Assembly: GCA_030123625.1 (NCBI GenBank)
Contig: CP126121.1
Location: 3,016,179 to 3,080,178 of the forward strand
Source: Nitrospira sp.
GTDB lineage: Bacteria > Nitrospirota > Nitrospiria > Nitrospirales > Nitrospiraceae
Length of the DNA stretch: 64,000 bases
Reading direction: 5' to 3'
Of this stretch, positions 1 to 7,728 are shown piece by piece; within the stretch, counting starts at the first letter, position 1; every line of letters starts with the position of its first letter. Made by a program: the position numbers and the translations under genes. Under the pieces are notes generated by a model that made no database searches, was not told the DNA's origin, and worked only from the letters and a program-made list of their open reading frames with translations.

Positions 1-86
1 TGCGTCTTGTCAAAGAGGTTGAGGTGATCAAGGAATCAAGGAAGAAGCTGGAAGCTGAAATGAAAGAAATTCGGAACGAGCAATGA
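1..86 (+). CDS. 3' end of a gene running in from outside the window (coiled-coil tail)
   Basis: Reading from base 3 gives an open frame of 27 sense codons that stops at 84-86. The residues are almost all charged or heptad-like (LVKEVEVIKESRKKLEAEM, then KEIRNEQ), as in a coiled coil. Its stop overlaps the ATG of the next gene in an ATGA arrangement, so the two are probably translationally coupled. Too little is present to name a family. Confidence 0.6.
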   Translation, partial: RLVKEVEVIKESRKKLEAEMKEIRNEQ

Positions 87-1033
87 GCGAGCCGCGTCGG
101 CACGCGCGACGATTCGCCGGTATCGATATCGGCACTCTGACTTGTCGTTTGTTAATCGCGGATCTAACCCCCGGACAACCTCTCCAAGAAGTCCGATCGG
201 ATCGACGCATTCTCCGCCTCGGTGAGGGGGTCGATCGGACTAAACGACTAAGCCCAGTCGCAATGGATCGGGTCATCGACTGTCTACAAGAATGGCAGAA
301 TGTCATCACTGTCAGTCATGTCGAGGCATTGTCGGTCGTGGCGACGAGTGCTGTCCGAGATGCTGACAATCGAGATGGCTTTCTTGAACGCGTCAAACGA
401 GAAGCCGGGTTCGATGTTGACGTGATTTCGGGAGAGGAAGAAGCGCGGCGGACCTTGCTCGGCATTCGCTCCGGCTTGCCGTTCGGGGTAACGGAAATCC
501 TTGCATTGGATATCGGTGGCGGAAGTACCGAATTTATTTTGGATCTGCAAGGACAGAAGCCAATGATCCGCTCGATCGATATCGGAGTCGTTCGCTTCTG
601 CGAACGGATCTTGCGTCACGACCCTTCGACTGATGAGGAAGTGAACTTGGCGCGGGAGTGGGTGACACGAGAGACAAAAACGGCTGTGGCTGGTCTGGGC
701 GACTATCGCCGCGCGACATTCGTCGGAACTGCCGGTACGATCACATCTCTTGCGGCTATGGCCCAGAAACTTACCACCTATGAGCCGGTGAGAATTCACA
801 ACTACACACTGAGGTTGGAAATCATCCGGGAACTTGAACACCAGTTGCTCAGCAGAACAAAGGCTGAACGAGTTGGTCTGCCAGGTTTGGAAAAGAACCG
901 CGAAGAAGTTATCGCCGCCGGAGCGATCATCATCCGGACGATTATGGAAACGCTGGGTCGAGAAGAATGTTTGGTGAGTGATCTGGGATTGCGGGAAGGG
1001 CTGCTGATTGAGCTGGCGCTACATATGTTGTGA
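83..1033 (+). CDS. ppx: Ppx/GppA-family exopolyphosphatase / pppGpp phosphohydrolase
   Basis: A 316-residue cytoplasmic enzyme of the ASKHA (actin/hexokinase-like) fold that hydrolyses terminal phosphate from polyphosphate or pppGpp. Visible family motifs are the N-terminal phosphate-1 loop GIDIGTLTCRLLIAD (about residues 13-27), the GEEEARRTLLGI segment, the second glycine loop ALDIGGGSTEFIL and VGTAGTITSLAA. The length matches the short, two-domain Ppx/GppA proteins lacking the C-terminal HD domain of E. coli Ppx. The ATG overlaps the stop of the upstream coiled-coil gene. Sequence alone cannot decide between polyphosphate and pppGpp as main substrate. Confidence 0.9.
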   Translation: MSEPRRHARRFAGIDIGTLTCRLLIADLTPGQPLQEVRSDRRILRLGEGVDRTKRLSPVAMDRVIDCLQEWQNVITVSHVEALSVVATSAVRDADNRDGFLERVKREAGFDVDVISGEEEARRTLLGIRSGLPFGVTEILALDIGGGSTEFILDLQGQKPMIRSIDIGVVRFCERILRHDPSTDEEVNLAREWVTRETKTAVAGLGDYRRATFVGTAGTITSLAAMAQKLTTYEPVRIHNYTLRLEIIRELEHQLLSRTKAERVGLPGLEKNREEVIAAGAIIIRTIMETLGREECLVSDLGLREGLLIELALHML

Positions 1034-1089
1034 GGGGGTGACAACACTGCCTATATGGACTCGGTTAATCAAAGGCGGTGGGCAAATAG

Positions 1090-1868
1090 ATGGATTTGAA
1101 GGATCTATTGGCACAGTTGGGGGGGACCCTGAAGAAGCAGGGCGGCGCCAGGAACTTCAGGAAAAACTAGAAACGCTCAGGATGCGTGTGCGTGTCGCGC
1201 CTGAAGGCGTGAGGGACGCCGAGATAATTGAAGCCATCCGGCCCCAGTTTGAATTGATCTCAGGCGATGAGTTTTTGGATGAATCAGCGTGGCTGATGGA
1301 CGCTTTGTCGTTTACCCATAGTTCCTATTCCCCCAGATAAGATTCAAGAGGCTTGGCAGGAATTCAGGAGGGCATGGCGAATTGGTATTTTGAACATCGT
1401 CGGGACTCAGGGCGAGATAAGACAGCCATGGCCCATCGGTCGCTCGCTTTGTATGAATATCTCCTTGCGCAAGTCCGCGGTTATGAATGCGATTCGGAAT
1501 ATGAGGGTTTGCTCTCAGAGATTGGTCCAAGGGTTGTGGATCTCTACTGCGAACTGCGTACGTATGACAGGGCCAAGTTCTATATTCAGCTCCTCGTGAT
1601 TGAGCACAAGTCTAAGCGCCTCTCAGAAGAGGATTACCTCGAAGTAATGAGGACATACGGATTGCTGCTTATCAAGGAACGTGGTGAAGCCGCTACAACT
1701 GTTGAAGAAGAACTTCACAAGATCAACCACCTTTGCTGGGATACCATCTCGGTCCGTGATCGGCAGATTAATGTTCTTGAGGAGGAGAAGGCTGAACTTC
1801 TCGATAAGTTAGCGCGTGGGGCTAATCCGGGGTTGTTTGTCGAAGCAGCCAAGCGAAATTATGGGTGA
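1090..1868 (+). pseudogene. Hypothetical gene broken by several frame changes
   Basis: Protein-like sequence runs through this stretch but changes frame. A start at 1090 (MDLKDLLAQLGGTLKKQGG) ends after 26 codons. The next frame carries a charged helical segment (LQEKLETLRMRVRV ... DEFLDESAWLMDALSF) up to the stop at 1338-1340. A third piece near 1321-1375 (IVPIPPDKIQEAWQEFRR) lies in the first frame again. From about 1375 the frame returns (NWYFEHRRDSGRDKTAMAHR) and continues to 1868, ending in a coiled-coil segment (NVLEEEKAELLDKL). The C-terminal 165 codons could still be expressed from a TTG at 1353 or the ATG at 1374. The family is unknown. Either a decayed gene or assembly indels would explain it. 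Confidence 0.5.
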
Positions 1869-2011
1869 GTGGCTGGTTAAGCAATTTCCTTAATCGTGGT
1901 CTTTAACCATAGTAGAAACTTTTGGTTCGCTGCTGTTTATCCGTGGACGCGCCGAAGATGAGAGTTTGGCCTAGCGAGCAGAAGGAACCAACCGGACTAC
2001 CCTCAAAGCCT

Positions 2012-2079
2012 CTACTTCTGTGAATACCCCCGATAGCCTTCGTTCTCGGTGAATTGCACCCTCGTTGTCCCGCCTGGTT
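2012..2079 (-). repeat. Copy A of the methyltransferase 3' end (68-bp direct repeat)
   Basis: A gapless 68-bp match to the last codons of the methyltransferase gene at 3725-5215 (58 of 68 identical to that copy, 60 of 68 to copy B). On the minus strand it still reads as the same C-terminus, PGGTTRVQFTENEGYRGYSQ-K, followed by the TAG stop, but no methyltransferase body lies upstream. One edge is exactly at the stop codon. It lies just upstream of the first nucleotidyltransferase gene. The rest of 1869-2171 shows no gene. Confidence 0.85.
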
Positions 2080-2171
2080 TTCTGGAGAACCAGTATGGTT
2101 TCTTGTGCTGGCCCGGAGAGGGGTGTAAGATCAGCCTGGCCTACTAACCTCTTCTGAGGAGGTTTATTGCG

Positions 2172-2591
2172 ATGAAACGTACACAATACCGGATTCAACC
2201 GCAGACGTGTGAAGCGCTCGCTCGTCGAATAGCAGAAGAACTAGAGAAGGAACCCGCGATCAAGTTTAGCTATCTCTATGGGTCGGTACTTGATTCCGAT
2301 ACTGTACACGATGTGGATGTCGGTCTGTATCTTCATGAGTCCGAGGCTGCAACCAGCTCAGCGACTCCCATAGATCTTTCTAATCGTCTCACCGCGCTTG
2401 TCGGGATGCCGGTGGATGTTCGCGTACTAAATGAGGCGCCGCTGTCGTTTATGTATCACGTTCTACGTGGGCAGCTGCTTGTCTGCCACGCTGAAGAGTG
2501 CTTGACCGAGATGCTGGAAGACGTTGCTCGGCGCTATCTCGACCTTGCGCCGTTGCTCCGGCAAGGCACCAAGGACGCGTTTGCGGCATGA
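2172..2591 (+). CDS. MNT-type nucleotidyltransferase (minimal NTase, antitoxin-like)
   Basis: A 139-residue protein of the DNA polymerase beta-like minimal nucleotidyltransferase superfamily. The catalytic signature is visible: YGS at residues 36-38 and DVD at 47-49. In MNT-HEPN pairs such proteins act as antitoxins that modify, often by AMPylation, the HEPN toxin; that role is inferred here. A strong ribosome site (GAGGAGG) precedes the ATG. The stop overlaps the ATG of a truncated HEPN gene at 2588, the normal order of these pairs. It lies between copies A and B of the methyltransferase-end repeat. Confidence 0.8.
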   Translation: MKRTQYRIQPQTCEALARRIAEELEKEPAIKFSYLYGSVLDSDTVHDVDVGLYLHESEAATSSATPIDLSNRLTALVGMPVDVRVLNEAPLSFMYHVLRGQLLVCHAEECLTEMLEDVARRYLDLAPLLRQGTKDAFAA

Positions 2592-2704
2592 GCCTCAATC
2601 CGGATCTCATCCGCGCGCGATGCGCTGAAATCGATTCATCGTTAAGCCGGCACGAAGAGTTGCACTGCCTGTCTCGCGAAGCCTTTCAGTCCAACCAGGG
2701 CTAG
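2588..2704 (+). pseudogene. Truncated HEPN-family toxin gene (N-terminal 38 residues)
   Basis: Starts at an ATG overlapping the NTase stop (ATGA) and reads MSLNPDLIRARCAEIDSSLS..., which resembles the first helix of HEPN/DUF86-type toxins that pair with MNT proteins. It stops after 38 residues, whereas intact proteins of this class have roughly 110-150, so the catalytic helices are missing. The following 150 bp up to repeat copy B contain no continuation that I can recognise. The antitoxin-like partner upstream is intact. The HEPN assignment rests on a short segment and on gene order. Confidence 0.5.
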
Positions 2705-2855
2705 AGCCTTTTCTTCCTTATCCCCTCTTCTGAGGGTGGCCTGGGTGGCTCCTTACTGCGCGCATTGACCGAGCACCGCCCTTGATGTGAGAATTTGGTA
2801 ATTTTTGTGCGCGTGGTCAGCGAGCACAGGGAACCTCGTGGCTACGCTCAGCTTC

Positions 2856-2923
2856 CTACTTCTGCGAATACCACCGATAGCCTTTGTTCTCGGTGAATTG
2901 CACCCTTGGCGCCCCACCTGGTT
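2856..2923 (-). repeat. Copy B of the methyltransferase 3' end (68-bp direct repeat)
   Basis: Identical at 62 of 68 positions to the genuine gene end at 3725-3792 and at 60 of 68 to copy A, without gaps. The minus strand again encodes PGGAPRVQFTENKGYRWYSQ-K and stop. On the stop-codon side, copies A and B share patchy similarity for a further 40-60 bp (for example the motif AGCGAGCA followed by GGAACC) that the genuine gene end lacks. The distance from A to B is 844 bp and from B to the gene 869 bp. Otherwise 2705-3008 shows no gene. Confidence 0.85.
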
Positions 2924-3008
2924 CATCGGTAGGCAGCCGGATCGAAGTTGCCCCTGAGGGAGGAGTCTTGTACACTTCCAACAACGCTTCGAGTCGCGAA
3001 CGCGGACT

Positions 3009-3206
3009 ATGCAAAGGTATTCCAGTCAACCAGATGATCAGCGGATTGCCGCCAACTTGCGCCGTGCTATCGAGCTGACGGAACTCGGATTAGCTTTGCG
3101 TCGATCAGTGCTGCAACAGGATGAGCCTCAGGGCGATGCCATGGTCCAAGTCATGCGCGAGATTCGGCGCGCAAAAGAGCAGGCATGGCGGCAGAATCGT
3201 TCTTAG
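3009..3206 (+). CDS. Small helical protein paired with a nucleotidyltransferase
   Basis: A 65-residue, charged, mostly helical protein (IAANLRRAIELTELGLALRR and VMREIRRAKEQAW are clear amphipathic segments). It overlaps the following nucleotidyltransferase gene by 22 bp, so the two are expressed together. Small partners of this size commonly precede NTase genes of this kind in accessory regions; a toxin-antitoxin or assembly role is inference. No strong ribosome site precedes the ATG, so the start is uncertain. Confidence 0.6.
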   Translation: MQRYSSQPDDQRIAANLRRAIELTELGLALRRSVLQQDEPQGDAMVQVMREIRRAKEQAWRQNRS

Positions 3207-3718
3207 CTCAGACCCTCTCCACTCTTATCACGGACTTCAATCGACGCGGCATTCAGTATGCTCTGGCCGGAGGCTGGGCGTACAGTGCGTTGGTCGAGCC
3301 ACGAGCAACAACCGATATCGATGTCCTACTGTTACTGGAGCAGCCTTCCCGTGATCGGCTTCAGTCTTTGCTCTCCTCCCTTTTTGATTCAACCATCGTC
3401 CATCCAGCCGCGATGGTCTTTCATGGAATTTCGATTTGGCGATGTGTGGGAATTTTGAAAAACCAAGAAGTCGTGATTGATCTGCTCTTGGCTGACTCCG
3501 AATATCTGCAGACAGCCCTGTCGCGTCGTCGACAGATTCTGCTGGGCGATTTATCAGTGCCGATTCTGACTGTGGAGGACTTGATCTTGCTCAAGACTCT
3601 TGCGGGTCGGCTCCAAGATCAGGCTGATCTCGAGAAGATCAGACTTCGTCAGGATGAACTTCATGTCGATTGGACTTATGTCGGGGAATGGAAAGCAAAG
3701 TTGGGCCTTGCCCATTAA
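3185..3718 (+). CDS. Nucleotidyltransferase-fold protein (AbiEii-like)
   Basis: A 177-residue protein with the NTase-fold signature AGGWAYS at residues 28-34 followed by TTDID at 42-46, then a helical second half (LTVEDLILLKTLAGRLQDQADLEKI) typical of stand-alone NTase/AbiEii-type proteins. It overlaps the small helical gene upstream. The stop lies only six bases from the stop codon of the convergent methyltransferase gene, so the module ends at that gene's 3' end with almost no spacer. It is not closely similar to the first NTase in the window, so the two modules are not a simple duplication. Function, such as toxin or RNA modification, is not shown. Confidence 0.75.
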   Translation: MAAESFLAQTLSTLITDFNRRGIQYALAGGWAYSALVEPRATTDIDVLLLLEQPSRDRLQSLLSSLFDSTIVHPAAMVFHGISIWRCVGILKNQEVVIDLLLADSEYLQTALSRRRQILLGDLSVPILTVEDLILLKTLAGRLQDQADLEKIRLRQDELHVDWTYVGEWKAKLGLAH

Positions 3719-3724
3719 CCTGCT

Positions 3725-3792
3725 CTACTTCTGCGAATACCACCGATAGCCTTTGTTCTCGGTGAATTGTGCTTTCGGCGCCCCGCCTGGTT
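3725..3792 (-). repeat. Copy C of the 68-bp repeat: the genuine 3' end of the methyltransferase gene
   Basis: This is the in-gene copy, encoding the final 22 residues and stop of the PqqD-methyltransferase. Copies A and B lie upstream in the same orientation, each pair of copies enclosing one nucleotidyltransferase module. Confidence 0.85.
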
Positions 3793-5215
3793 TTTCCAGC
3801 AGCAGCACTTTGAAGTCCTGGAGGCCGAACCACGCAGGATCGGCGAGCTCGTGATAGTGGAGACCTTGCAGTTTAGGGAGCATGTCCCCCAAAGCCTGTT
3901 GCAATTCCTTTTCAGTATAGGCTCGCACGGCAAAGAGGCGGTTGATCGACTGACAGAATCGCTGAATGGTGTATGTTGCACCGGTGCAGAGGACTTTCGT
4001 GTCCGGCTTGAGTCCCAGGAATTGCGGAAGAGAAAGATACCGCTCCCGAAAACCGAGCCAGTGTACCGCTTTCCGAAGGTGACTGTATTGGACCTCGTAT
4101 TCTGTATGTCCCGGCAGCTTTACAGGTGCGGGCCATCCGTCCTCGATGCCGAACTCAGTGAGAAACGCTCGGCCACCCGGCTTGAGCACTCGCCACAGCT
4201 CGGCGACGAAGCGAATCGGTCCTAAGTTAAAGATCACCGATTCAGGAGGATCGTTTTCGATCGGGAGATGAAGCCGCCTGATCCAATCCAGCGCTTCTTG
4301 GTGCTGTGTGGTCTCTCCCACCCCGCCCGTCAGCTCTTTTTTGCCCAGTCGCACGGGTGTCATGTCCGCCATGTTCTCGTTGTCGATCACGAGATCGATG
4401 GAGTGATCAGCAAAAGGAAGCGATTCGGCATTGGCGCTGGTACCGGAGACATTCCAACCAGCGGTTTTGGCTCGAGTGATTTGGAGTTTGAGGAACGGTT
4501 GCGTGATGTCGAGCGACAGGTATGTGATGCCCTGCTTTTCGAATGGCAACAGATCCTTGCCGAGTTCTTGCGCGAGATAGCCAAGTCCCCCGCCGATTTC
4601 CAGCAGGACCTTGGGTTTGGGATTGAACCAGCCGAGTCGACGCAGCTGCCGCATGAGAAGGCGCCCATAAGTCAAGCCGCTTAAAGCCTCGCTCGGTTCA
4701 CGGAAGAGATGTGAGACGGTGGTTTCGATCCGGTCAAAATGATCGTCGTCTTCTTCGCTTTCGGCAAGTTCGTGACGATGGAATTCTTCCAGGTGTTCCT
4801 CGCCCTCGAACCCTTCCCGACCCGACCAGCCTTCACGGACTTGCTGCAGAAGGGTATCCCACTTGGCTTTGTGCCGATGACCTCCCGGCGGGTCCGTTCC
4901 GAAATAACAAACGGAATAGTTAGGCATGGCCCATCGTTCAAGGTGCCAGGACCCTGGTTGCCCGTCCGGGCCGCAGATCTTCATGCCATATTGTTCCATG
5001 AGCATACCGACAGTCGTATGGCCGTTCATGGCCTTGAGCATGTCCAGGCCGGTGCGATTCAGCCGGATGAGCGGTAGGTTGTCATCGAGCGGAGCAAGCC
5101 ACCATTCGTTCGACTGATGGTGATAGGCGACGAGGTCGGGAATGTGCCAGGCAAGGAGGTTCAGCGTCTCTTCTGTCAAGCTTCGGGGTTGATGGATATC
5201 GGCAGCAGGTTTCAT
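3725..5215 (-). CDS. SAM-dependent methyltransferase with N-terminal PqqD-like domain
   Basis: A 496-residue protein. Residues about 38-100 resemble a PqqD-like winged helix (PLIRLNRTGLDMLKAMNG, then TTVGMLMEQYG), the fold used as a peptide recognition element in RiPP pathways. The middle is a class I methyltransferase: the SAM loop VLLEIGGGLGYLAQELG at about residue 205, YLSLDIT as the acidic ribose-binding strand and VLKPGGRAFLTEFG as the late strand. A C-terminal segment ends in FTENKGYRWYSQK. No precursor peptide or radical SAM gene is evident next to it. Its 3' end is the sequence duplicated twice beyond its stop codon. The substrate is unknown. Confidence 0.75.
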   Translation of the reverse strand: MKPAADIHQPRSLTEETLNLLAWHIPDLVAYHHQSNEWWLAPLDDNLPLIRLNRTGLDMLKAMNGHTTVGMLMEQYGMKICGPDGQPGSWHLERWAMPNYSVCYFGTDPPGGHRHKAKWDTLLQQVREGWSGREGFEGEEHLEEFHRHELAESEEDDDHFDRIETTVSHLFREPSEALSGLTYGRLLMRQLRRLGWFNPKPKVLLEIGGGLGYLAQELGKDLLPFEKQGITYLSLDITQPFLKLQITRAKTAGWNVSGTSANAESLPFADHSIDLVIDNENMADMTPVRLGKKELTGGVGETTQHQEALDWIRRLHLPIENDPPESVIFNLGPIRFVAELWRVLKPGGRAFLTEFGIEDGWPAPVKLPGHTEYEVQYSHLRKAVHWLGFRERYLSLPQFLGLKPDTKVLCTGATYTIQRFCQSINRLFAVRAYTEKELQQALGDMLPKLQGLHYHELADPAWFGLQDFKVLLLEKPGGAPKAQFTENKGYRWYSQK

Positions 5216-5287
5216 GGAGAACGGTTTTTAGTGATGAGCTTCGCAGCCTACAGGAGCAATCGGTGATCGTGCAAGATGATCGATATG

Positions 5288-5665
5288 TTACAACTGAGAC
5301 GGTGTTGAGAGATCGTCCGTCACGACCAGCTGACCTCGCATGATGGGATGGATACCGCAATGATAGGGGTAACGGCCTTTCGGCAAACCAGGCACCGTAA
5401 AGTGTCCTCCCGGTGCGACGGTTCCCGAATCGAACAGGCATGGATGTTCTTCCTTTGCGCAGTCATTGTGGGTGACGGTATGGTGGGTTGGCGTCGGATT
5501 ATCCCACCGAATGGGTGTGCCGCTCACTACGGTAGCGGTAGCAGGAACATAATAGGGTGATCCGTTCTCCATGAGGATCTGGGTGGTCGGAAAAAGGTCC
5601 AGGGTCGGCCCCCCTGCAACGGCCCCAATCCCTATAGCAATCGCCAGGATGCGTACTGGGTTCAC
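5288..5665 (-). CDS. Exported cupredoxin (plastocyanin-like blue copper protein)
   Basis: A 125-residue protein from a GTG start with an AAGGAG ribosome site. Residues 1-19 form a hydrophobic signal-like segment. The type 1 copper ligands are in place: His at 61/62 in THHTVTH, then Cys103, His106 and Met109 in YHCGIHPIMRG. This predicts a periplasmic one-electron carrier, plausibly serving respiratory complexes. It is a single gene between the methyltransferase and the divergent Lys-rich protein gene. The natural electron partner cannot be told from sequence. Confidence 0.85.
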   Translation of the reverse strand: MNPVRILAIAIGIGAVAGGPTLDLFPTTQILMENGSPYYVPATATVVSGTPIRWDNPTPTHHTVTHNDCAKEEHPCLFDSGTVAPGGHFTVPGLPKGRYPYHCGIHPIMRGQLVVTDDLSTPSQL

Positions 5666-5898
5666 GTCGGCGGTACTCCTTACAAGAGGACTTGTCGCAA
5701 AGCCGGAAACAATGAAGATTCAGGCGCCTTTTCCTATGGGTTGCCATTCATAGCACGGAATTGAACCGGACTACTGAAAGATACTCCGTTATCCAAGATC
5801 CAAGCGATGAAAATCAAGATCGGATGGTTGCAAGAGGCTATTCGTTCATGCTAGATGGAGGCCGTTGAGCCGAGCTGAAACGAAGAGGAGGAATCGGA

Positions 5899-6363
5899 AT
5901 GGCGAACAAGAAGAATAAAGCCGTCGCGAAAAAATCGTCGCGGACGAAAAAAGCTGCACCGTCACCGAAGAAGAAGGCGGTCAAGAAAACAGTGAAAAAG
6001 CGGGCGGCTGTCAAGGCGTCCAAACCGGCCTCAAAGAAAAAGCCCAGCAAGAAAGCGGCTGCGAAATCCGCGAAGAAGGCTGCGCCCAAAGCCGGCCCCA
6101 CGAGTGAATCGGCGAAGAAGGTCGTGACGGAAGAGGACGAGGCCCCACGCAAGTCTGTAGCGCTGAAACCGCCCATGCCTATGGAGCCGGATGATGCCGA
6201 TCTGGCTGATGAAGATGAGATGGCCGGCGATGAGCTGGAAATGGAAGGCGAGATCGAGGAAGACGACGTCCAGGAAGAATTGGATCTCGACGCCGATGAC
6301 GATCGAGATGAGCTCATCGACAAATCCGACGACTTGTTGGACGACGAATACCGACACAATTAA
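5899..6363 (+). CDS. Lys/Ala-rich protein with acidic tail (histone H1-like)
   Basis: A 154-residue, strongly bipolar protein. Residues 1-80 are a run of KK, AK and SKK motifs resembling bacterial histone H1-like DNA-binding tails. Residues about 85-154 are rich in Asp and Glu (EEDDVQEELDLDADDDRDEL). A strong GAGGAGG site precedes the ATG. Nucleoid association or DNA compaction is a reasonable inference from the basic half, and the acidic half could be regulatory or act as an internal chaperone-like mask. Low complexity makes homology assignment unreliable. It stands alone with long flanking spacers. Confidence 0.7.
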   Translation: MANKKNKAVAKKSSRTKKAAPSPKKKAVKKTVKKRAAVKASKPASKKKPSKKAAAKSAKKAAPKAGPTSESAKKVVTEEDEAPRKSVALKPPMPMEPDDADLADEDEMAGDELEMEGEIEEDDVQEELDLDADDDRDELIDKSDDLLDDEYRHN

Positions 6364-6600
6364 TATCTCGTCTGCCCCGGCTCCATTTTTAGCACGTCCC
6401 GTTCAATACAACTCATAGTTGACGGAAGCAAGGGACGTTCGGTTTGCGTTCATCGCATTTACATACCGCCGCTGGGAATCTTTAATTCCAGCGGCGTGTC
6501 TCATTACCTCCAGAACATTACGTTGCTCTTCCCCGGCGATACGGACAGAACTTTGCTTCACCACAGCTCACCTGACACGTATGCTGATTCTGGGAAGCGG

Positions 6601-7659
6601 GTGTGGTCTGGTTGGCATGTGGCTCTGGTGCTCATAATCGCCCCTGTGACTTGTCCACCCGAAGCCAATGCTGCTTGCGTTGCCGAGGCACCTGCGATTG
6701 GAATTGAATCGGGTCTCATGATCCATCTTTCGCCCGGCTGTACGCCGGCTGAGCGGGAGGCCCATGTCGTGCGTGGTGAAGCCGTTATGGATGCGATCGC
6801 CAAAGGGCGTCCCGTCGATCTTTTTGGTGTGATTGTGCACGGGGATCTTATCTTCGATCGTCTTGCTGTACAAGCGACGTCCCATTCTTCGGTATCTGCA
6901 TCGGAGATGGCGAATCAAGCAGCTCGTGCCGGCGGCAATGGACAGCGAATTGTTCGCGAGACACTGAGCATAAAAGATTCCGTGGTGTCGGGCACCGTAC
7001 GCCATCGGTCAGCGGACGGCACGCTTCGGTTTGAAGGACCTGTTGATTTTGAGGGATCTCATTTCAAGGAAGAGGTGGATCTCTCCCGTTCGGTCTTTCA
7101 GGAAGCGGTCGAACTGTCTGCTGCCACATTTGAGAAAGGCGCCTATTTTGTTCAGGGGCAGTTCGCCCAACGGATGGACTGCCGGGAGACCAAATTTGGT
7201 CCCAGCACCAGGTTTCATCGGTCCGTATTTCATGGTTCGGTGAATTGTACCGGTGCACTCTTCGATGGCATGGCGGAATTTCTAGAAGTGATTTTCGAAC
7301 AACCGGCGACGTTTGAGCGATCGAGATTCGGCTTGGGGACGGGATTTTCCGGGAGTCGCTTCAAGGATCGGGTCAGCTTCCGTGAAGCGATCTTCAGTCG
7401 CGAGACGTTCTTTGGGTTTACGGTCTTTGAAAACGGAGCGGTATTTGCCGGTGCTCAGTTTCTAGGGTCAACTGATTTCTCAAATGCCGAGTTCAGACAA
7501 CAAGATGATCTTGCAAAGGCACGTTTTGATCACACACCGGTTTTTGACCAAACGAAACGGCTTGAATCGGCTCAGCCTGCCGGCCTTCAGTATGCTCTCA
7601 CCGTATTTTTTCTCCTGGTGGCCGCCTTGCTGGTGACATATGCCATAAAACTTAAATGA
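6601..7659 (+). CDS. Exported pentapeptide-like repeat protein with C-terminal membrane anchor
   Basis: From the GTG at 6601 the protein has 352 residues; the frame is open upstream to 6496. The GTG start places a signal-type helix at the N-terminus (HVALVLIIAPVTC, then ANAA). Residues from about 145 onward carry repeated short units of the AxF / DFxxxxF type (GPVDFEGSHF, ATFEKGAYF, TFERSRFG, VSFREAIF, TDFSNAEF), the pattern of pentapeptide-repeat right-handed helices. A single hydrophobic segment (ALTVFFLLVAALLVTYAI) ends the protein. The topology suggests a periplasmic repeat domain held in the inner membrane. Function is unknown. Confidence 0.7.
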   Translation: MWSGWHVALVLIIAPVTCPPEANAACVAEAPAIGIESGLMIHLSPGCTPAEREAHVVRGEAVMDAIAKGRPVDLFGVIVHGDLIFDRLAVQATSHSSVSASEMANQAARAGGNGQRIVRETLSIKDSVVSGTVRHRSADGTLRFEGPVDFEGSHFKEEVDLSRSVFQEAVELSAATFEKGAYFVQGQFAQRMDCRETKFGPSTRFHRSVFHGSVNCTGALFDGMAEFLEVIFEQPATFERSRFGLGTGFSGSRFKDRVSFREAIFSRETFFGFTVFENGAVFAGAQFLGSTDFSNAEFRQQDDLAKARFDHTPVFDQTKRLESAQPAGLQYALTVFFLLVAALLVTYAIKLK

Positions 7660-7728
7660 GGAACACTTCATAACCCAATATATAGAATCATGCTTGCCCG
7701 TTACACCATAAGTTGATATAACGACGCC

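Noticed and set aside
2012..3792. Interpreting the 68-bp repeats as an integron attC array
   Set aside because: The copies do not show the imperfect palindrome of attC sites that I can see, they encode a conserved protein end, and no integron integrase is in the window. Kept only as one hypothesis in the findings.
3767..4225. 152-codon + strand frame over the methyltransferase gene
   Set aside because: Antisense to a gene with a clear SAM-binding fold; it only looks plausible because the real gene is compositionally regular.
5838..6359. Ser/Phe-rich minus-strand frame opposite the Lys-rich gene
   Set aside because: Artefact of low-complexity AAG/GAA codons read backwards; the + strand has the ribosome site.
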